From Bradyrhizobium erythrophlei (GTDB taxonomy: Bacteria; Pseudomonadota; Alphaproteobacteria; Rhizobiales; Xanthobacteraceae), in assembly GCF_900129505.1 (NCBI RefSeq), contig NZ_LT670818.1, positions 3,753,001 to 3,817,000 on the forward strand: DNA of 64,000 bases, in the 5' to 3' direction. The position numbers and the translations under genes are program-made. Below the pieces are notes generated by a model. The model saw only the letters and a program-made list of their open reading frames with translations, was not told the origin of the DNA and searched no databases. Positions 56,231-64,000 of the stretch are shown here, piece by piece. Position 1 is the stretch's first letter. Each line of letters starts with the position of its first letter.

Positions 56231-57619
56231 CTAGTCTTTCGCCGTCGGCGGCGGGGTCGCAGCCGCGGCCGCGGCGGGCTGGGCTGCGGCCTGCGGCGCG
56301 CGGCCGACAATCACGGTCAGCAGACCCTGGCCCCACAGTCGCTGCGCGGCCTTCTTGGCGTCGTCGAGGGTCACGGCGTCGACGATGGCGTTGCGCTTTT
56401 CGATGTAGTCGATCGGAAGCTTGTCGAGCTGGTATTGCAGCAGCGCGGAGGCGAGCTTCGAGGATGTATCGAGCGCCAGCATCTGGGAACCCTTCAGATA
56501 GGACTTGGCCTCGTCGAGCTCGGTCTGGGTCGGGCCATCCTCCGCGATCTTTCGGATTTCCTTTTCGATGGCGTCGACGGTTTCGCCGGCGCGATCGGCG
56601 CGGGTGCCGGTATTGCCGACGAACAGAGCGGAATGGTCCATCCACAACAGCGATTCATAGACCGAATAGGCGAGCCCGCGCTTCTCGCGGACCTCGTGAT
56701 AGAGCCGCGACGACAGCCCGCCGCCGCCGAGAATGTGGTTGACGACATAGGCGGCCATGAAATTCGGATCGTGGCGCATGACGCCGGGGCCGCCGAAGGT
56801 CACGACCGTCTGCGGCACGTCGAGCGGGATGAACGCGCGCTCCGGCGGCTTGACGGCTTCAATGTCGGGGACCGGCGTCAGGCTGGCCTTGGCCGGCAAT
56901 CCGCCGAAGGTCTTGTCGAGCAATGCGCCCAGCGTGCCCGGGTCGACGTCGCCAACCACGGCGATCTTCAGCGTATCCCTGGCCAGCACGCGATGGACAT
57001 AGTCCTTCAGATCGGCGATCTCGATCTTCGGCACGCTTTCCAGGTTACCGTTGGCCTGCCTTCCATAGGGGTGGTCGCCATAGGCCATTTCCAGGAACTT
57101 GCGCCCCGCCAGCGCGGAAGGATTGGTGGTATCGCGCCTGAGGTTCGAGATTACCTGCGAGCGGATCCGTTCGACGTCGGCGCTGTCGAAATGCGGCGAT
57201 GTCAGCGACATCCGCAACAGGTCGAACGCCTCGTCCTTGTTGTCCTTGAGCATGCGCAGGCTGCCGCGGAAGGAATCCCGCGTCGAAGCGAAGCTCAGTT
57301 CGATGGCGCGGCGGTCGAGCCGTTCGTGGAAGGTGTTGGAATCCAGATCCCCCGAACCCTCATCGAGCGTGTCGGCGACCATGTTGCCGACGCCGGGCTT
57401 GCCGGCCGGGTCCTGGGCGGCGCCGCCGCCGAAGGCATATTCCATCGCGATCAGCGGCACGGTCGCGTCCTGCACGAACCAGGCCTCGATGCCGCCTGGC
57501 GAAATCAGATGCTGGATCTTTGCCGCCGCGTGGGAAGGCGCCGACGAAAGCGACGCCGTCGCGAGGCCGGTTAAGACCATCAGGGCAAAGCGTCGTGCGA
57601 AAATTCCGATGTTGCTCAC
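56231..57619 (-). CDS. M16 family peptidase, inactive (motif-less) partner
   Basis: 462 residues with a signal peptide (residues 1-33, SHAAAK). It has the M16 fold, with the C-terminal motif GLSSRLYHEVREKRGLAYSVY, but the zinc motif HxxEH is replaced by NMVADTLDEGSGD, so it cannot bind zinc there. It would pair with the active subunit encoded just upstream, as in mitochondrial processing peptidase. GTG 57619 has GAGGAG upstream and overlaps the partner's stop as GTGA. Ends in a Pro/Ala/Thr tail. Confidence 0.88.
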   Translation of the reverse strand: MSNIGIFARRFALMVLTGLATASLSSAPSHAAAKIQHLISPGGIEAWFVQDATVPLIAMEYAFGGGAAQDPAGKPGVGNMVADTLDEGSGDLDSNTFHERLDRRAIELSFASTRDSFRGSLRMLKDNKDEAFDLLRMSLTSPHFDSADVERIRSQVISNLRRDTTNPSALAGRKFLEMAYGDHPYGRQANGNLESVPKIEIADLKDYVHRVLARDTLKIAVVGDVDPGTLGALLDKTFGGLPAKASLTPVPDIEAVKPPERAFIPLDVPQTVVTFGGPGVMRHDPNFMAAYVVNHILGGGGLSSRLYHEVREKRGLAYSVYESLLWMDHSALFVGNTGTRADRAGETVDAIEKEIRKIAEDGPTQTELDEAKSYLKGSQMLALDTSSKLASALLQYQLDKLPIDYIEKRNAIVDAVTLDDAKKAAQRLWGQGLLTVIVGRAPQAAAQPAAAAAATPPPTAKD

Positions 57620-59043
57620 GAACGCTTCTCCTCGCGCTTGGCCGTGGTGTCCTTGATCAGATAGCCGGTCACGGAACGCTTCTTGTCGAGCCATTTCTGC
57701 GCGGCGGCTTGGACCTGTTCGGCGGTGACGGCGCGAATGCGGTCGGGCCAGCTGCGAATGTCCTCGATGCTCAGGCCCGTGGTCAGCGCGCCGCCATACC
57801 AGCGCGCCAGCGTCGCCTGGTTGTCCTGGGCGTAGATCGCCTCCGCGATCAGCTGGGTCTTGACGCGCTCGAGGTCCTCCGACCGTACCGGGTTCTGGCA
57901 GACCTCCGCGATCACGCGGTCGATCACCTGTTCGATCTGCGAGAACTCCACGCCCGGCTTCGGCGAGGCCGAGATCGAGAACTGGGTAGCATCGAGCGAG
58001 GTACCCTGATAGCCGGCGCCGGCACTGACCGCGAGCGGCTTGTCGACCACCAGCGCGCGGTAGAGATAGGAGTTGTTGCCGCTGCCCATCAACTGCGCCA
58101 GCACGTCGAGCGCCGGGCTTTCGCCGGCGGCGGCCGTGGTGGCGGAGGGCACCAGATAATAGCGCTTCAGGCTCGGCTGTTCGACCCTGGCATCGGCGAG
58201 CGTGACGGTGCGCGGCGCGACCGGCTCGGGCTCCTGCGGCCGTAGGCGCCGCGCCGGGATCGCAGGCTGCGGCGTAACCTGGCCGAAGGTCTGTTCCGCC
58301 ATCGGGCGGATATCCTTGGCGTCGACGTCGCCGGCGATCACCAGGATCGCGTTGTTGGGGGCGTAGAAGCGCCGGTAGAACGCCAGCGCGTCTTCGCGGT
58401 CGAGCTTCTCGATTTCCTGGTGCCAGCCGATCACGGGGCGGCCATAGGGGTGATTGAGATAGAGCGCCGCCATGATCTGCTCGGTCAGCCGCGCTTCCGG
58501 ATTGTTGGCAACGCGCATGTTGTATTCCTCGAGCACGACGTCGCGCTCGGGCAGCACGTTCTCGTCCTTCAGGATGAGGCCGGTCATGCGATCGGCCTCG
58601 AACTCCATCATCTTGCTCAACTGCTCGCGCGGCACGCGCTGGAAATAGCCGGTGTAGTCGACCGAGGTGAAGGCGTTCTCGTTGCCGCCGATCCGCAGCA
58701 CGGTCTGGGAAAATTCGCCGGCCGGATGCTTGGCGGTGCCCTTGAACATCAGATGTTCTAGAAAATGCGCTAGGCCCGATTTGCCCGGCGTCTCGTCGGC
58801 GGAGCCGACCTTGTACCAGACCATCTGGGTGACCACCGGCGTGCGGTGATCGGGGATCACCACGACCTGCAGGCCGTTGCCGAGGGTGAAGCTTGCCGGG
58901 GGATCCGACGTCACCGTGGTCTGGGCGAGCGCGCGCTGCGAGGCGAGCGAGGGAACAATAACCAGCGCCAATGCGGCGGCGATCGGGAGTGCGATACGAA
59001 GTCGTGAAGTCATGGCGTGTGAAGTCATGGCGTGTGAAGTCAT
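57616..59043 (-). CDS. M16 family zinc peptidase, active partner
   Basis: 475 residues from the longest start. The inverted zinc motif is HFLEHLMFKGT near residue 93, with the later Glu in NMRVANNPEARLTEQ. The N-terminus has a signal peptide (LPIAAALALVIVPSL, cleavage ALAQ). Three in-frame ATGs (59043, 59028, 59013) lie in three perfect 15-bp repeats; the last one gives the most usual signal peptide. Probably degrades peptides in the periplasm with its inactive neighbour. Confidence 0.9.
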   Translation of the reverse strand: MTSHAMTSHAMTSRLRIALPIAAALALVIVPSLASQRALAQTTVTSDPPASFTLGNGLQVVVIPDHRTPVVTQMVWYKVGSADETPGKSGLAHFLEHLMFKGTAKHPAGEFSQTVLRIGGNENAFTSVDYTGYFQRVPREQLSKMMEFEADRMTGLILKDENVLPERDVVLEEYNMRVANNPEARLTEQIMAALYLNHPYGRPVIGWHQEIEKLDREDALAFYRRFYAPNNAILVIAGDVDAKDIRPMAEQTFGQVTPQPAIPARRLRPQEPEPVAPRTVTLADARVEQPSLKRYYLVPSATTAAAGESPALDVLAQLMGSGNNSYLYRALVVDKPLAVSAGAGYQGTSLDATQFSISASPKPGVEFSQIEQVIDRVIAEVCQNPVRSEDLERVKTQLIAEAIYAQDNQATLARWYGGALTTGLSIEDIRSWPDRIRAVTAEQVQAAAQKWLDKKRSVTGYLIKDTTAKREEKRS

Positions 59044-59048
59044 GGCGT
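59004..59048. repeat. Three perfect 15-bp repeats at the M16 start codon
   Basis: GTGAAGTCATGGCGT occurs three times head to tail (59004, 59019, 59034). On the minus strand each copy carries one ATG, so the number of copies sets the number of MTSHA pentapeptides at the N-terminus. Confidence 0.95.
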
Positions 59049-59256
59049 GTCTTGACCGCCGTCAGCCCGGCTATCGGCCGATCGCGGTCGCTCCTTCTTG
59101 GCTTGAGCAATTTCGGGGCTGCAAAGCTCTGCCGCCGGTTCTGGATTCGAGACGTCGTCTCCGGTCATTCCGGCGAGCCCGGGGCAGGGGCCGACGTCAG
59201 CAGAAGCCGGCCGCAGCGACATGGCGCCAGACGTTCTCTGGGGCCCGCGCCACCGA

Positions 59257-59982
59257 TCAATTGCCGACCTCTTTGCCCGTCATCACGTCGATATGCGTAT
59301 CCAGCGATTTCCGGTCGTCCGGCCCGGTACCGTAAGCGAAATTCGGCGACGGCGTCTGGTAGCCGGCAGGTGGTTGGGTCAGGGTTTGGCGTTCCGGTTC
59401 GCCGGTGAACGGGACCGCCTCGGGCTTGTTGCCCTTGAATATGCCAAACAGGCCGCCGTTATAGCCGAGCTGGGCCGGGCTCAGCGCCGGGTTGGTGGAA
59501 ACGCCCGGCTGGATCGGCTCGCTACTGGTGTGGGCCGGGGCGGCCGTCCTGCCGACATTGAGTTCGGCCGGGGTCAACGGACGCGCGGCTTCTTCGGGGG
59601 ACTTGGCTCGTTCTTTCTTGCGCGCCGCGATCGCGGCCTTGCGCCGCGCCTCGTCGGGATCCTTCGGCCAGTTCGGATCCTTGATTTCGCCCCTGACGCT
59701 CTCCGGCGGTGGCAGATCGAGCTTGGGCGGCACCACCAGCGGGGACCGCTCGCGGTAGTCGATGCCCTTGTGCTCCATATTGGTGCCGCCGATGCCGGTC
59801 ATGATGTTTTCGATGATCTTCTCTTCGAAGGTCTTGTCGTCCTCGTCGTCTTCCTGGGCGCGGGCGGCTCCCGCCGTCATCACCAGACCGACGCCGAGGG
59901 CGACCACGGCAAGCCGCAGGGCGCGCCTCGTCGTCTTCGACGAGTTCTGCACCATCCAACCGTTGGCTTCGGTGTCGCGCAT
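59257..59982 (-). CDS. Secreted Pro-rich protein of unknown function
   Basis: 241 residues from ATG 59982 (GGGAA six bases upstream). A signal peptide (residues about 20-43, AARAQ) precedes an acidic segment (EDDEDDKTFEEKIIENIMTG), a basic helix (EARRKAAIAARKKERAK) and a Pro/Thr/Gly-rich C-terminal half. Mostly low complexity, so likely extended in the periplasm. Unrecognised. It lies between lspA and the M16 pair on the same strand, 98 bases after lspA. Confidence 0.7.
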   Translation of the reverse strand: MRDTEANGWMVQNSSKTTRRALRLAVVALGVGLVMTAGAARAQEDDEDDKTFEEKIIENIMTGIGGTNMEHKGIDYRERSPLVVPPKLDLPPPESVRGEIKDPNWPKDPDEARRKAAIAARKKERAKSPEEAARPLTPAELNVGRTAAPAHTSSEPIQPGVSTNPALSPAQLGYNGGLFGIFKGNKPEAVPFTGEPERQTLTQPPAGYQTPSPNFAYGTGPDDRKSLDTHIDVMTGKEVGN

Positions 59983-60080
59983 CGCTATTCCCGTCCAAAG
60001 CTTCCGTGTGAGCCGCACGCCGATCAAGGCGCAAGCTTCGCACCTTCCGGGCACCATTCAGGGCTGCGTATCAGCCGGGA

Positions 60081-60578
60081 TCAGGGCGCTTTTGCGGCGG
60101 GTACCCCCAGGAAAGAGTCATACAGCAGGCCCGCCACCCCGGCAACAATCGCCACGTCTGCGAGGTTAAACACGTACCAATTGAAGGGTTTTCCTCCGAT
60201 CTCGACGTGGAACAGGGCGAAATCGACCACCGCGCCGTAGGCGAGGCGGTCGATGCCATTGCCGATGGCGCCGCCGATGATCAGGCCGAGCGCAAACGTC
60301 GCGAGCCGGCTCTGGGACCGGGCCATCCAGATCGCCAGCACGATCACTGCCACGACCTTGACCGCGAGCAGGATCAACTGGCCGGCCGCGCCCTCGTCCT
60401 GGAACCAGCCGTAGCTGATGCCGGTATTCCAGGCCAGCACCAGATCGAAGAACGGCGTCACCTTGACCGCGCCGTGACGGACGATATCGAACACGCGCAA
60501 CAGCCACAGCTTCGACGCCTGATCGAGCGCGATCACGGCGAGCGCGGCGATGATTCCGGGGCGGAGGCGGGAGGTCAA
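60081..60578 (-). CDS. lspA: Lipoprotein signal peptidase (signal peptidase II)
   Basis: 165 residues with four membrane helices. The catalytic Asp pair lies in [15 protein letters not shown] and [11 protein letters not shown]. It cleaves signal peptides of prolipoproteins at the inner membrane. TTG 60578 overlaps the ileS stop as TTGA; GGGAGGGG lies just upstream. The pairing ileS-lspA is widely conserved. Confidence 0.95.
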   Translation of the reverse strand: MTSRLRPGIIAALAVIALDQASKLWLLRVFDIVRHGAVKVTPFFDLVLAWNTGISYGWFQDEGAAGQLILLAVKVVAVIVLAIWMARSQSRLATFALGLIIGGAIGNGIDRLAYGAVVDFALFHVEIGGKPFNWYVFNLADVAIVAGVAGLLYDSFLGVPAAKAP

Positions 60579-63574
60579 ACCGCCCCTCCCAGCTTCTTCC
60601 ACTCCCGCAGCGCCTGGGCGTCGCGCGGCGAGACGTCGGGATATTCGGGGTCGCTGCCGACGGTGGGGAGGATTTTCCACGACCGCGCGCATTTGGTGCC
60701 GACGGCTTTTTCGACCACCACGGCGACGCCGGGCACGTCGTGGAGCCGGAACGCCGTTTCAGGCGCCGCGTCATTGCTCACCATCGCGTTCGAGGTGATG
60801 CAGACCTCGGCCAGGTCGATATCGAACAGCGTCCCGAAGATCTTCATGTCGGAGACGTAGACCAGCGGCGAGGCTTCCAGCGACGAGCCGATCCGCTTGG
60901 CCGCGCGCTCGACTTCCAGCGCGCCGGTGACGACGCGGCGGACATCGCGGATGGTCTCCCACTTCTTTGCCAGCGCATCGTCGCGCAGGCCTTCAAGCCC
61001 GTCCGGAAACAGCGTCAGGTGCACCGACGGCTCGGTGCCGGGCCGGAACAGCTGCCAGGCTTCCTCGGCCGTGAAGCTCAACACCGGCGCGAACCAGCGC
61101 AGGATCGCGTCGCAGATCATGTCGATCGCGGTCAGGGCTGCCTTGCGCGCCAGCGACGACGGCGGGTCGCAATACAGCGTGTCTTTCCGGATGTCGAAAT
61201 AGAACGCCGACAGTTCGGTGTTCATGAAGGCTGCCTGACTCGCGACCACGGTCTTGTAGTCGAACTCGGCATAGGCCCTGGTCACGATCGCGGCCTGCTC
61301 GGCGAGCTGATGCAGCATCAGCCGCTCGAGTTCCGGCATGTCCGCGGGCGCGACCGCGTCACCGGGATGGAAGTGATGCAGCGTGCCGAGCATCCAGCGG
61401 ATCGAGTTGCGCAGCTTGCGGTAGGTCTCGACGGTGTTTTTCAGGATTTCCGGGCCGATGCGCTGGTCGTCGGCATAGTCGGTGGCGCAGACCCAGAGCC
61501 GCAGGATGTCGGCGCCGGAGTCCTTCATCACCTTTTGCGGCTCGACAGTGTTGCCGATCGACTTCGACATCTTGCGGCCGTTCTCGTCCAGCGTGAAGCC
61601 GTGGGTGAGCACGACGTCGAACGGCGCGCGGCCGCGGGTGCCGCAGCTTTCCAGCAGCGACGACTGGAACCAGCCGCGATGCTGGTCGCTTCCCTCCAGA
61701 TACATCACCGTGTCCGCGCCGCCATCGACCTTGCGCCTGATGCCGGCAAGGCCGGGGAAGTGCACGGGATCTTCCAGCACGAACGCGTGCGTCGATCCGG
61801 AATCGAACCAGACGTCGCAGATATCGTCGACCTTCTTCCATTCCTCGTTGGCGAGCGAGCCCAGGAAGCGTCCGCGGGCGCCCTCCATGTACCAGGCGTC
61901 GGCGCCTTCCACTTCGAAAGCATCCGCAATGCGCTTGTTCACGGCTTCGTCCTGCAGGATTTCGGCGGAGCCGTCGCCCTTTTCGCGCACGAACACCGCG
62001 ATCGGCACGCCCCAGGCGCGCTGGCGCGAGATCACCCAGTCGGGCTTGCTGTTGATCATGCCGTTGATGCGGTTTTCGCCGGACTGTGGCACCCATTGCG
62101 TCACTGAGATTGCGTGCAGCGCGCGGGCGCGCAGCGTATCGCCGGACTTGGCCTCGCCGCCATCGGCAATATCCTTGTCCATCGCGATGAACCATTGCGG
62201 CGTGTTGCGGAAGATCACCGGCTTCTTCGAGCGCCAGGAATGCGGATACTGGTGCTTGAGCCGGCCGCGCGCCAAGAGCATGCCGGCGTCGACCAGCGCC
62301 TTGATCACGGCCTCGTTGGCATCGCCCTTCTCGCCCTTGTCGTTGATGACGCGCTTTCCGGTGAAGCCCGGGGCCTGATTGGTGAAGGCGCCGTTCTCGT
62401 CGACGGTGTAGGGGATCGTGGTCGAGATGCCGCGCGCTTCCAGTTCGCGCGCATTCGCCATCCAGACGTCGAAATCCTCGCGGCCGTGTCCCGGCGCAGT
62501 ATGCACGAAGCCGGTGCCGGTATCGGCGGTGACGTGTTCGCCCGGAAGCAGCGGGACGGTGAATTGATAGCCGCCGGCGAGACCTTTCAACGGGTGCGCG
62601 CATTCCACCGCATTGATCGTCTCGGCCGGGATATCGCGGATCCTCTCATAGCCCGCAACACGCGCCTGCTTGAACACAGCTTCCGCCAGCGCATCCGCCA
62701 GGATCAGGAGATCGCCGTTCTTGGCCCAATTGTCGGCGGGCGCGTCGGTGACCCTGTAGAGGCCATAGGCGATTTTCGGCGAGAAGCTGATGGCGCGGTT
62801 GCCGGGCAGCGTCCATGGCGTGGTGGTCCAGATCACCACGCATGCGCCGGCCAGCGCGCCATGCACCGGCGACGTCACCGGAAACTTCACCCACACCGTA
62901 TCGCTGGTGTAGTCCTCGTATTCGACCTCGGCTTCCGCCAGCGCGGTTTTTTCAACGACGCTCCACATCACCGGCTTGGAGCCGCGATACAGCGTGCCGT
63001 TGGCGGCGAATTTCATCAGCTCGCGCGCGATCTGGGCCTCGGCGAAGTAATCCATCGTGGCGTAGGGATGGTCCCAGTCGCCGATGATGCCGAGCCGCTT
63101 GAATTCCTCGCGCTGCACGTTGAGCCAGTGCGTCGCATAGGCGCGGCACTCTTTCCGGAACGCCACCATCGCGGCGGAGTCGCGGAAATCCGGCTTCTGC
63201 TTGCCCTTGGAGCGGTAGTTCTCTTCCTCGATCTTCCATTCGATCGGCAGGCCGTGGCAGTCCCAGCCGGGCACGTAGTTGGAATCGAAGCCGAGCATCT
63301 GCTGGCTCTTGGTCACGACGTCCTTGAGGATCTTGTTCAGCGCGTGCCCGATATGGATGTTGCCGTTGGCGTAGGGCGGCCCGTCATGCAGCACGAATTT
63401 CGCCCGGCCGCGGGCTTGCTCGCGCAACTTGTTATAGAGCCCGATCTCGTTCCACCTCTTGAGGATTTCCGGCTCGCGCTGCGGCAGGCCGGCGCGCATC
63501 GGGAATTCCGTCTGCGGCAGGAACAGGGTTTTGGAATAGTCGTTCGCTTCGGCTTTTTGCGGCTTTTCGGACAT
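60575..63574 (-). CDS. ileS: Isoleucine-tRNA ligase
   Basis: 999 residues. Class I motifs: [10 protein letters not shown] (HIGH) near 62 and [10 protein letters not shown] (KMSKS) near 630. The CP1 editing domain holds the [14 protein letters not shown] motif. No Cys4 zinc finger is visible at the C-terminus, unlike E. coli IleRS. Start ATG 63574 gives [20 protein letters not shown]; the extension upstream is unsupported. Coupled to lspA. Confidence 0.97.
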   Translation of the reverse strand: MSEKPQKAEANDYSKTLFLPQTEFPMRAGLPQREPEILKRWNEIGLYNKLREQARGRAKFVLHDGPPYANGNIHIGHALNKILKDVVTKSQQMLGFDSNYVPGWDCHGLPIEWKIEEENYRSKGKQKPDFRDSAAMVAFRKECRAYATHWLNVQREEFKRLGIIGDWDHPYATMDYFAEAQIARELMKFAANGTLYRGSKPVMWSVVEKTALAEAEVEYEDYTSDTVWVKFPVTSPVHGALAGACVVIWTTTPWTLPGNRAISFSPKIAYGLYRVTDAPADNWAKNGDLLILADALAEAVFKQARVAGYERIRDIPAETINAVECAHPLKGLAGGYQFTVPLLPGEHVTADTGTGFVHTAPGHGREDFDVWMANARELEARGISTTIPYTVDENGAFTNQAPGFTGKRVINDKGEKGDANEAVIKALVDAGMLLARGRLKHQYPHSWRSKKPVIFRNTPQWFIAMDKDIADGGEAKSGDTLRARALHAISVTQWVPQSGENRINGMINSKPDWVISRQRAWGVPIAVFVREKGDGSAEILQDEAVNKRIADAFEVEGADAWYMEGARGRFLGSLANEEWKKVDDICDVWFDSGSTHAFVLEDPVHFPGLAGIRRKVDGGADTVMYLEGSDQHRGWFQSSLLESCGTRGRAPFDVVLTHGFTLDENGRKMSKSIGNTVEPQKVMKDSGADILRLWVCATDYADDQRIGPEILKNTVETYRKLRNSIRWMLGTLHHFHPGDAVAPADMPELERLMLHQLAEQAAIVTRAYAEFDYKTVVASQAAFMNTELSAFYFDIRKDTLYCDPPSSLARKAALTAIDMICDAILRWFAPVLSFTAEEAWQLFRPGTEPSVHLTLFPDGLEGLRDDALAKKWETIRDVRRVVTGALEVERAAKRIGSSLEASPLVYVSDMKIFGTLFDIDLAEVCITSNAMVSNDAAPETAFRLHDVPGVAVVVEKAVGTKCARSWKILPTVGSDPEYPDVSPRDAQALREWKKLGGAV

Positions 63575-63773
63575 GAGGGCTCTGGTCTGGCTTGGAGGGC
63601 GCGTAATCGCGGGTGAACGAGGCAAATCCCGGTCTTGCGCCGAGCCGAAGCTCAGGCGGAAGCCGGGCCGCTAATGCCGATGGTGCGCCGCGCAAACATG
63701 GGGCTTTCCATAGCAGCCGGCCGCGGAAATCGCAAAGCCTGCCGGCCTTGAAGCCCCTGGCCGCTAACGCCGG

Positions 63774-64000
63774 TCATTTCGGCCGGGGTCGGGCCGGGTT
63801 TCCGGTGACCGTATCGCCGGAGGCGACGTCTCGCGTCACGACGCTGCCTGCCCCGATCACCGCGCCATCGCCGACCGTGATCCCCGGGAGGAGGATGGCT
63901 CCCCCGCCGATCCAGACATCGCGGCCGATACGGACCGGGCGGCCGAATTCGAGCCCGGCGCGGCGTGTCTCGGCGTCGCGCGGGTGATCGGCCGCATAAA
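63774..64000 (-). CDS. Hexapeptide-repeat O-acetyltransferase, 3' end only (cut by window edge)
   Basis: The last 75 codons read [20 protein letters not shown] then [20 protein letters not shown] and [15 protein letters not shown], ending [10 protein letters not shown] and TGA. This is the left-handed beta-helix C-terminus of a maltose/galactoside acetyltransferase (Maa/LacA) family enzyme. The catalytic His and the start lie beyond the right edge. Confidence 0.88.
   Translation of the reverse strand, partial: YAADHPRDAETRRAGLEFGRPVRIGRDVWIGGGAILLPGITVGDGAVIGAGSVVTRDVASGDTVTGNPARPRPK

Noticed and set aside
59004..59048. Short repeats considered as a CRISPR array (also 31518-31640 and 24321-24384)
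   Set aside because: Units are directly adjacent with no spacers, two of the arrays lie in coding sequence and no cas genes are present.
57620..59110. Open frame continuing upstream of the second M16 gene to make a 959-residue protein
   Set aside because: The extension is out of frame with the first M16 peptidase that clearly occupies this DNA; GTG 57619 has a good site.
60740..62107. 455-codon plus-strand open frame (and 62114-63616) across ileS
   Set aside because: Antisense to ileS with HIGH and KMSKS motifs.

Overview
The window looks like chromosomal DNA of a high-GC alphaproteobacterium, very probably Bradyrhizobium or a close relative (Nitrobacteraceae). Four things point there: GC-rich codon use; the pairing of hisG with hisZ; the run TldD/PmbA protein - CysQ-like phosphatase - DUF4170 - DUF374 acyltransferase - waaA - lpxK; and dispersed palindromic repeats of a kind I associate with Bradyrhizobium. 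A fluoroacetate-dehalogenase-like protein matches, from memory, the Rhodopseudomonas palustris enzyme residue for residue at all catalytic positions. The species is not proven.

Layout. 0-10.8 kb: outer-membrane porin, HPP membrane protein, a BacA/BclA-like ABC exporter-fold protein, a lactate permease, two secreted proteins of unknown function, groES-groEL behind a CIRCE operator, and a lipoprotein. 10.8-17 kb: an accessory catabolic island with a secreted tannase-family esterase, an AtuA/AtuA-like pair, a CitMHS carboxylate transporter and a divergent LysR regulator. A 48-bp sequence next to lysR is repeated upstream of the esterase gene, which suggests one regulon. 17-28 kb: cheZ, an L,D-transpeptidase, a DUF2076 protein, a glycosyltransferase/YdjC-deacetylase pair, hisZ-hisG, rsmE, two tandemly duplicated secreted proteins, and ubiA. 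28-34.3 kb: PmbA-type protein, CysQ-like phosphatase, and a tightly overlapping envelope/lipid A operon. 34.4-40.4 kb: a dienelactone-hydrolase-like protein lacking its nucleophile, xseA, a lipase-like hydrolase operon with a small winged-helix regulator, and purD.

40.4-44 kb is a gene-poor, decayed stretch: a MetA-pathway-like outer-membrane protein, a SEL1-repeat pseudogene with an in-frame TAG, one small secreted protein, and repeats. 44-46.3 kb holds a divergent acyl-CoA dehydrogenase and fluoroacetate dehalogenase. 46.4-52.4 kb holds tadA, a pseudouridine synthase with a ~390-residue disordered arm, rsmD, mutL and a ribbon-helix-helix protein. 52.4-55.4 kb is a periplasmic electron-transfer operon on the minus strand (cytochrome c, glyoxalase-fold protein, Tat-exported small subunit, GMC flavoprotein). 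55.5-64 kb holds arfB, the cluster ileS-lspA-(unknown secreted)-M16 active/inactive protease pair, and the C-terminal end of a hexapeptide acetyltransferase cut by the window edge.

I saw no rRNA, tRNA, CRISPR array, transposase or prophage genes. The most promising leads are the esterase/CitMHS/AtuA regulon with its duplicated operator, the defluorinase, the glycosyltransferase-deacetylase pair, the tandem duplication at 25.35-26.49 kb, and the 101-136-bp dispersed repeat family.
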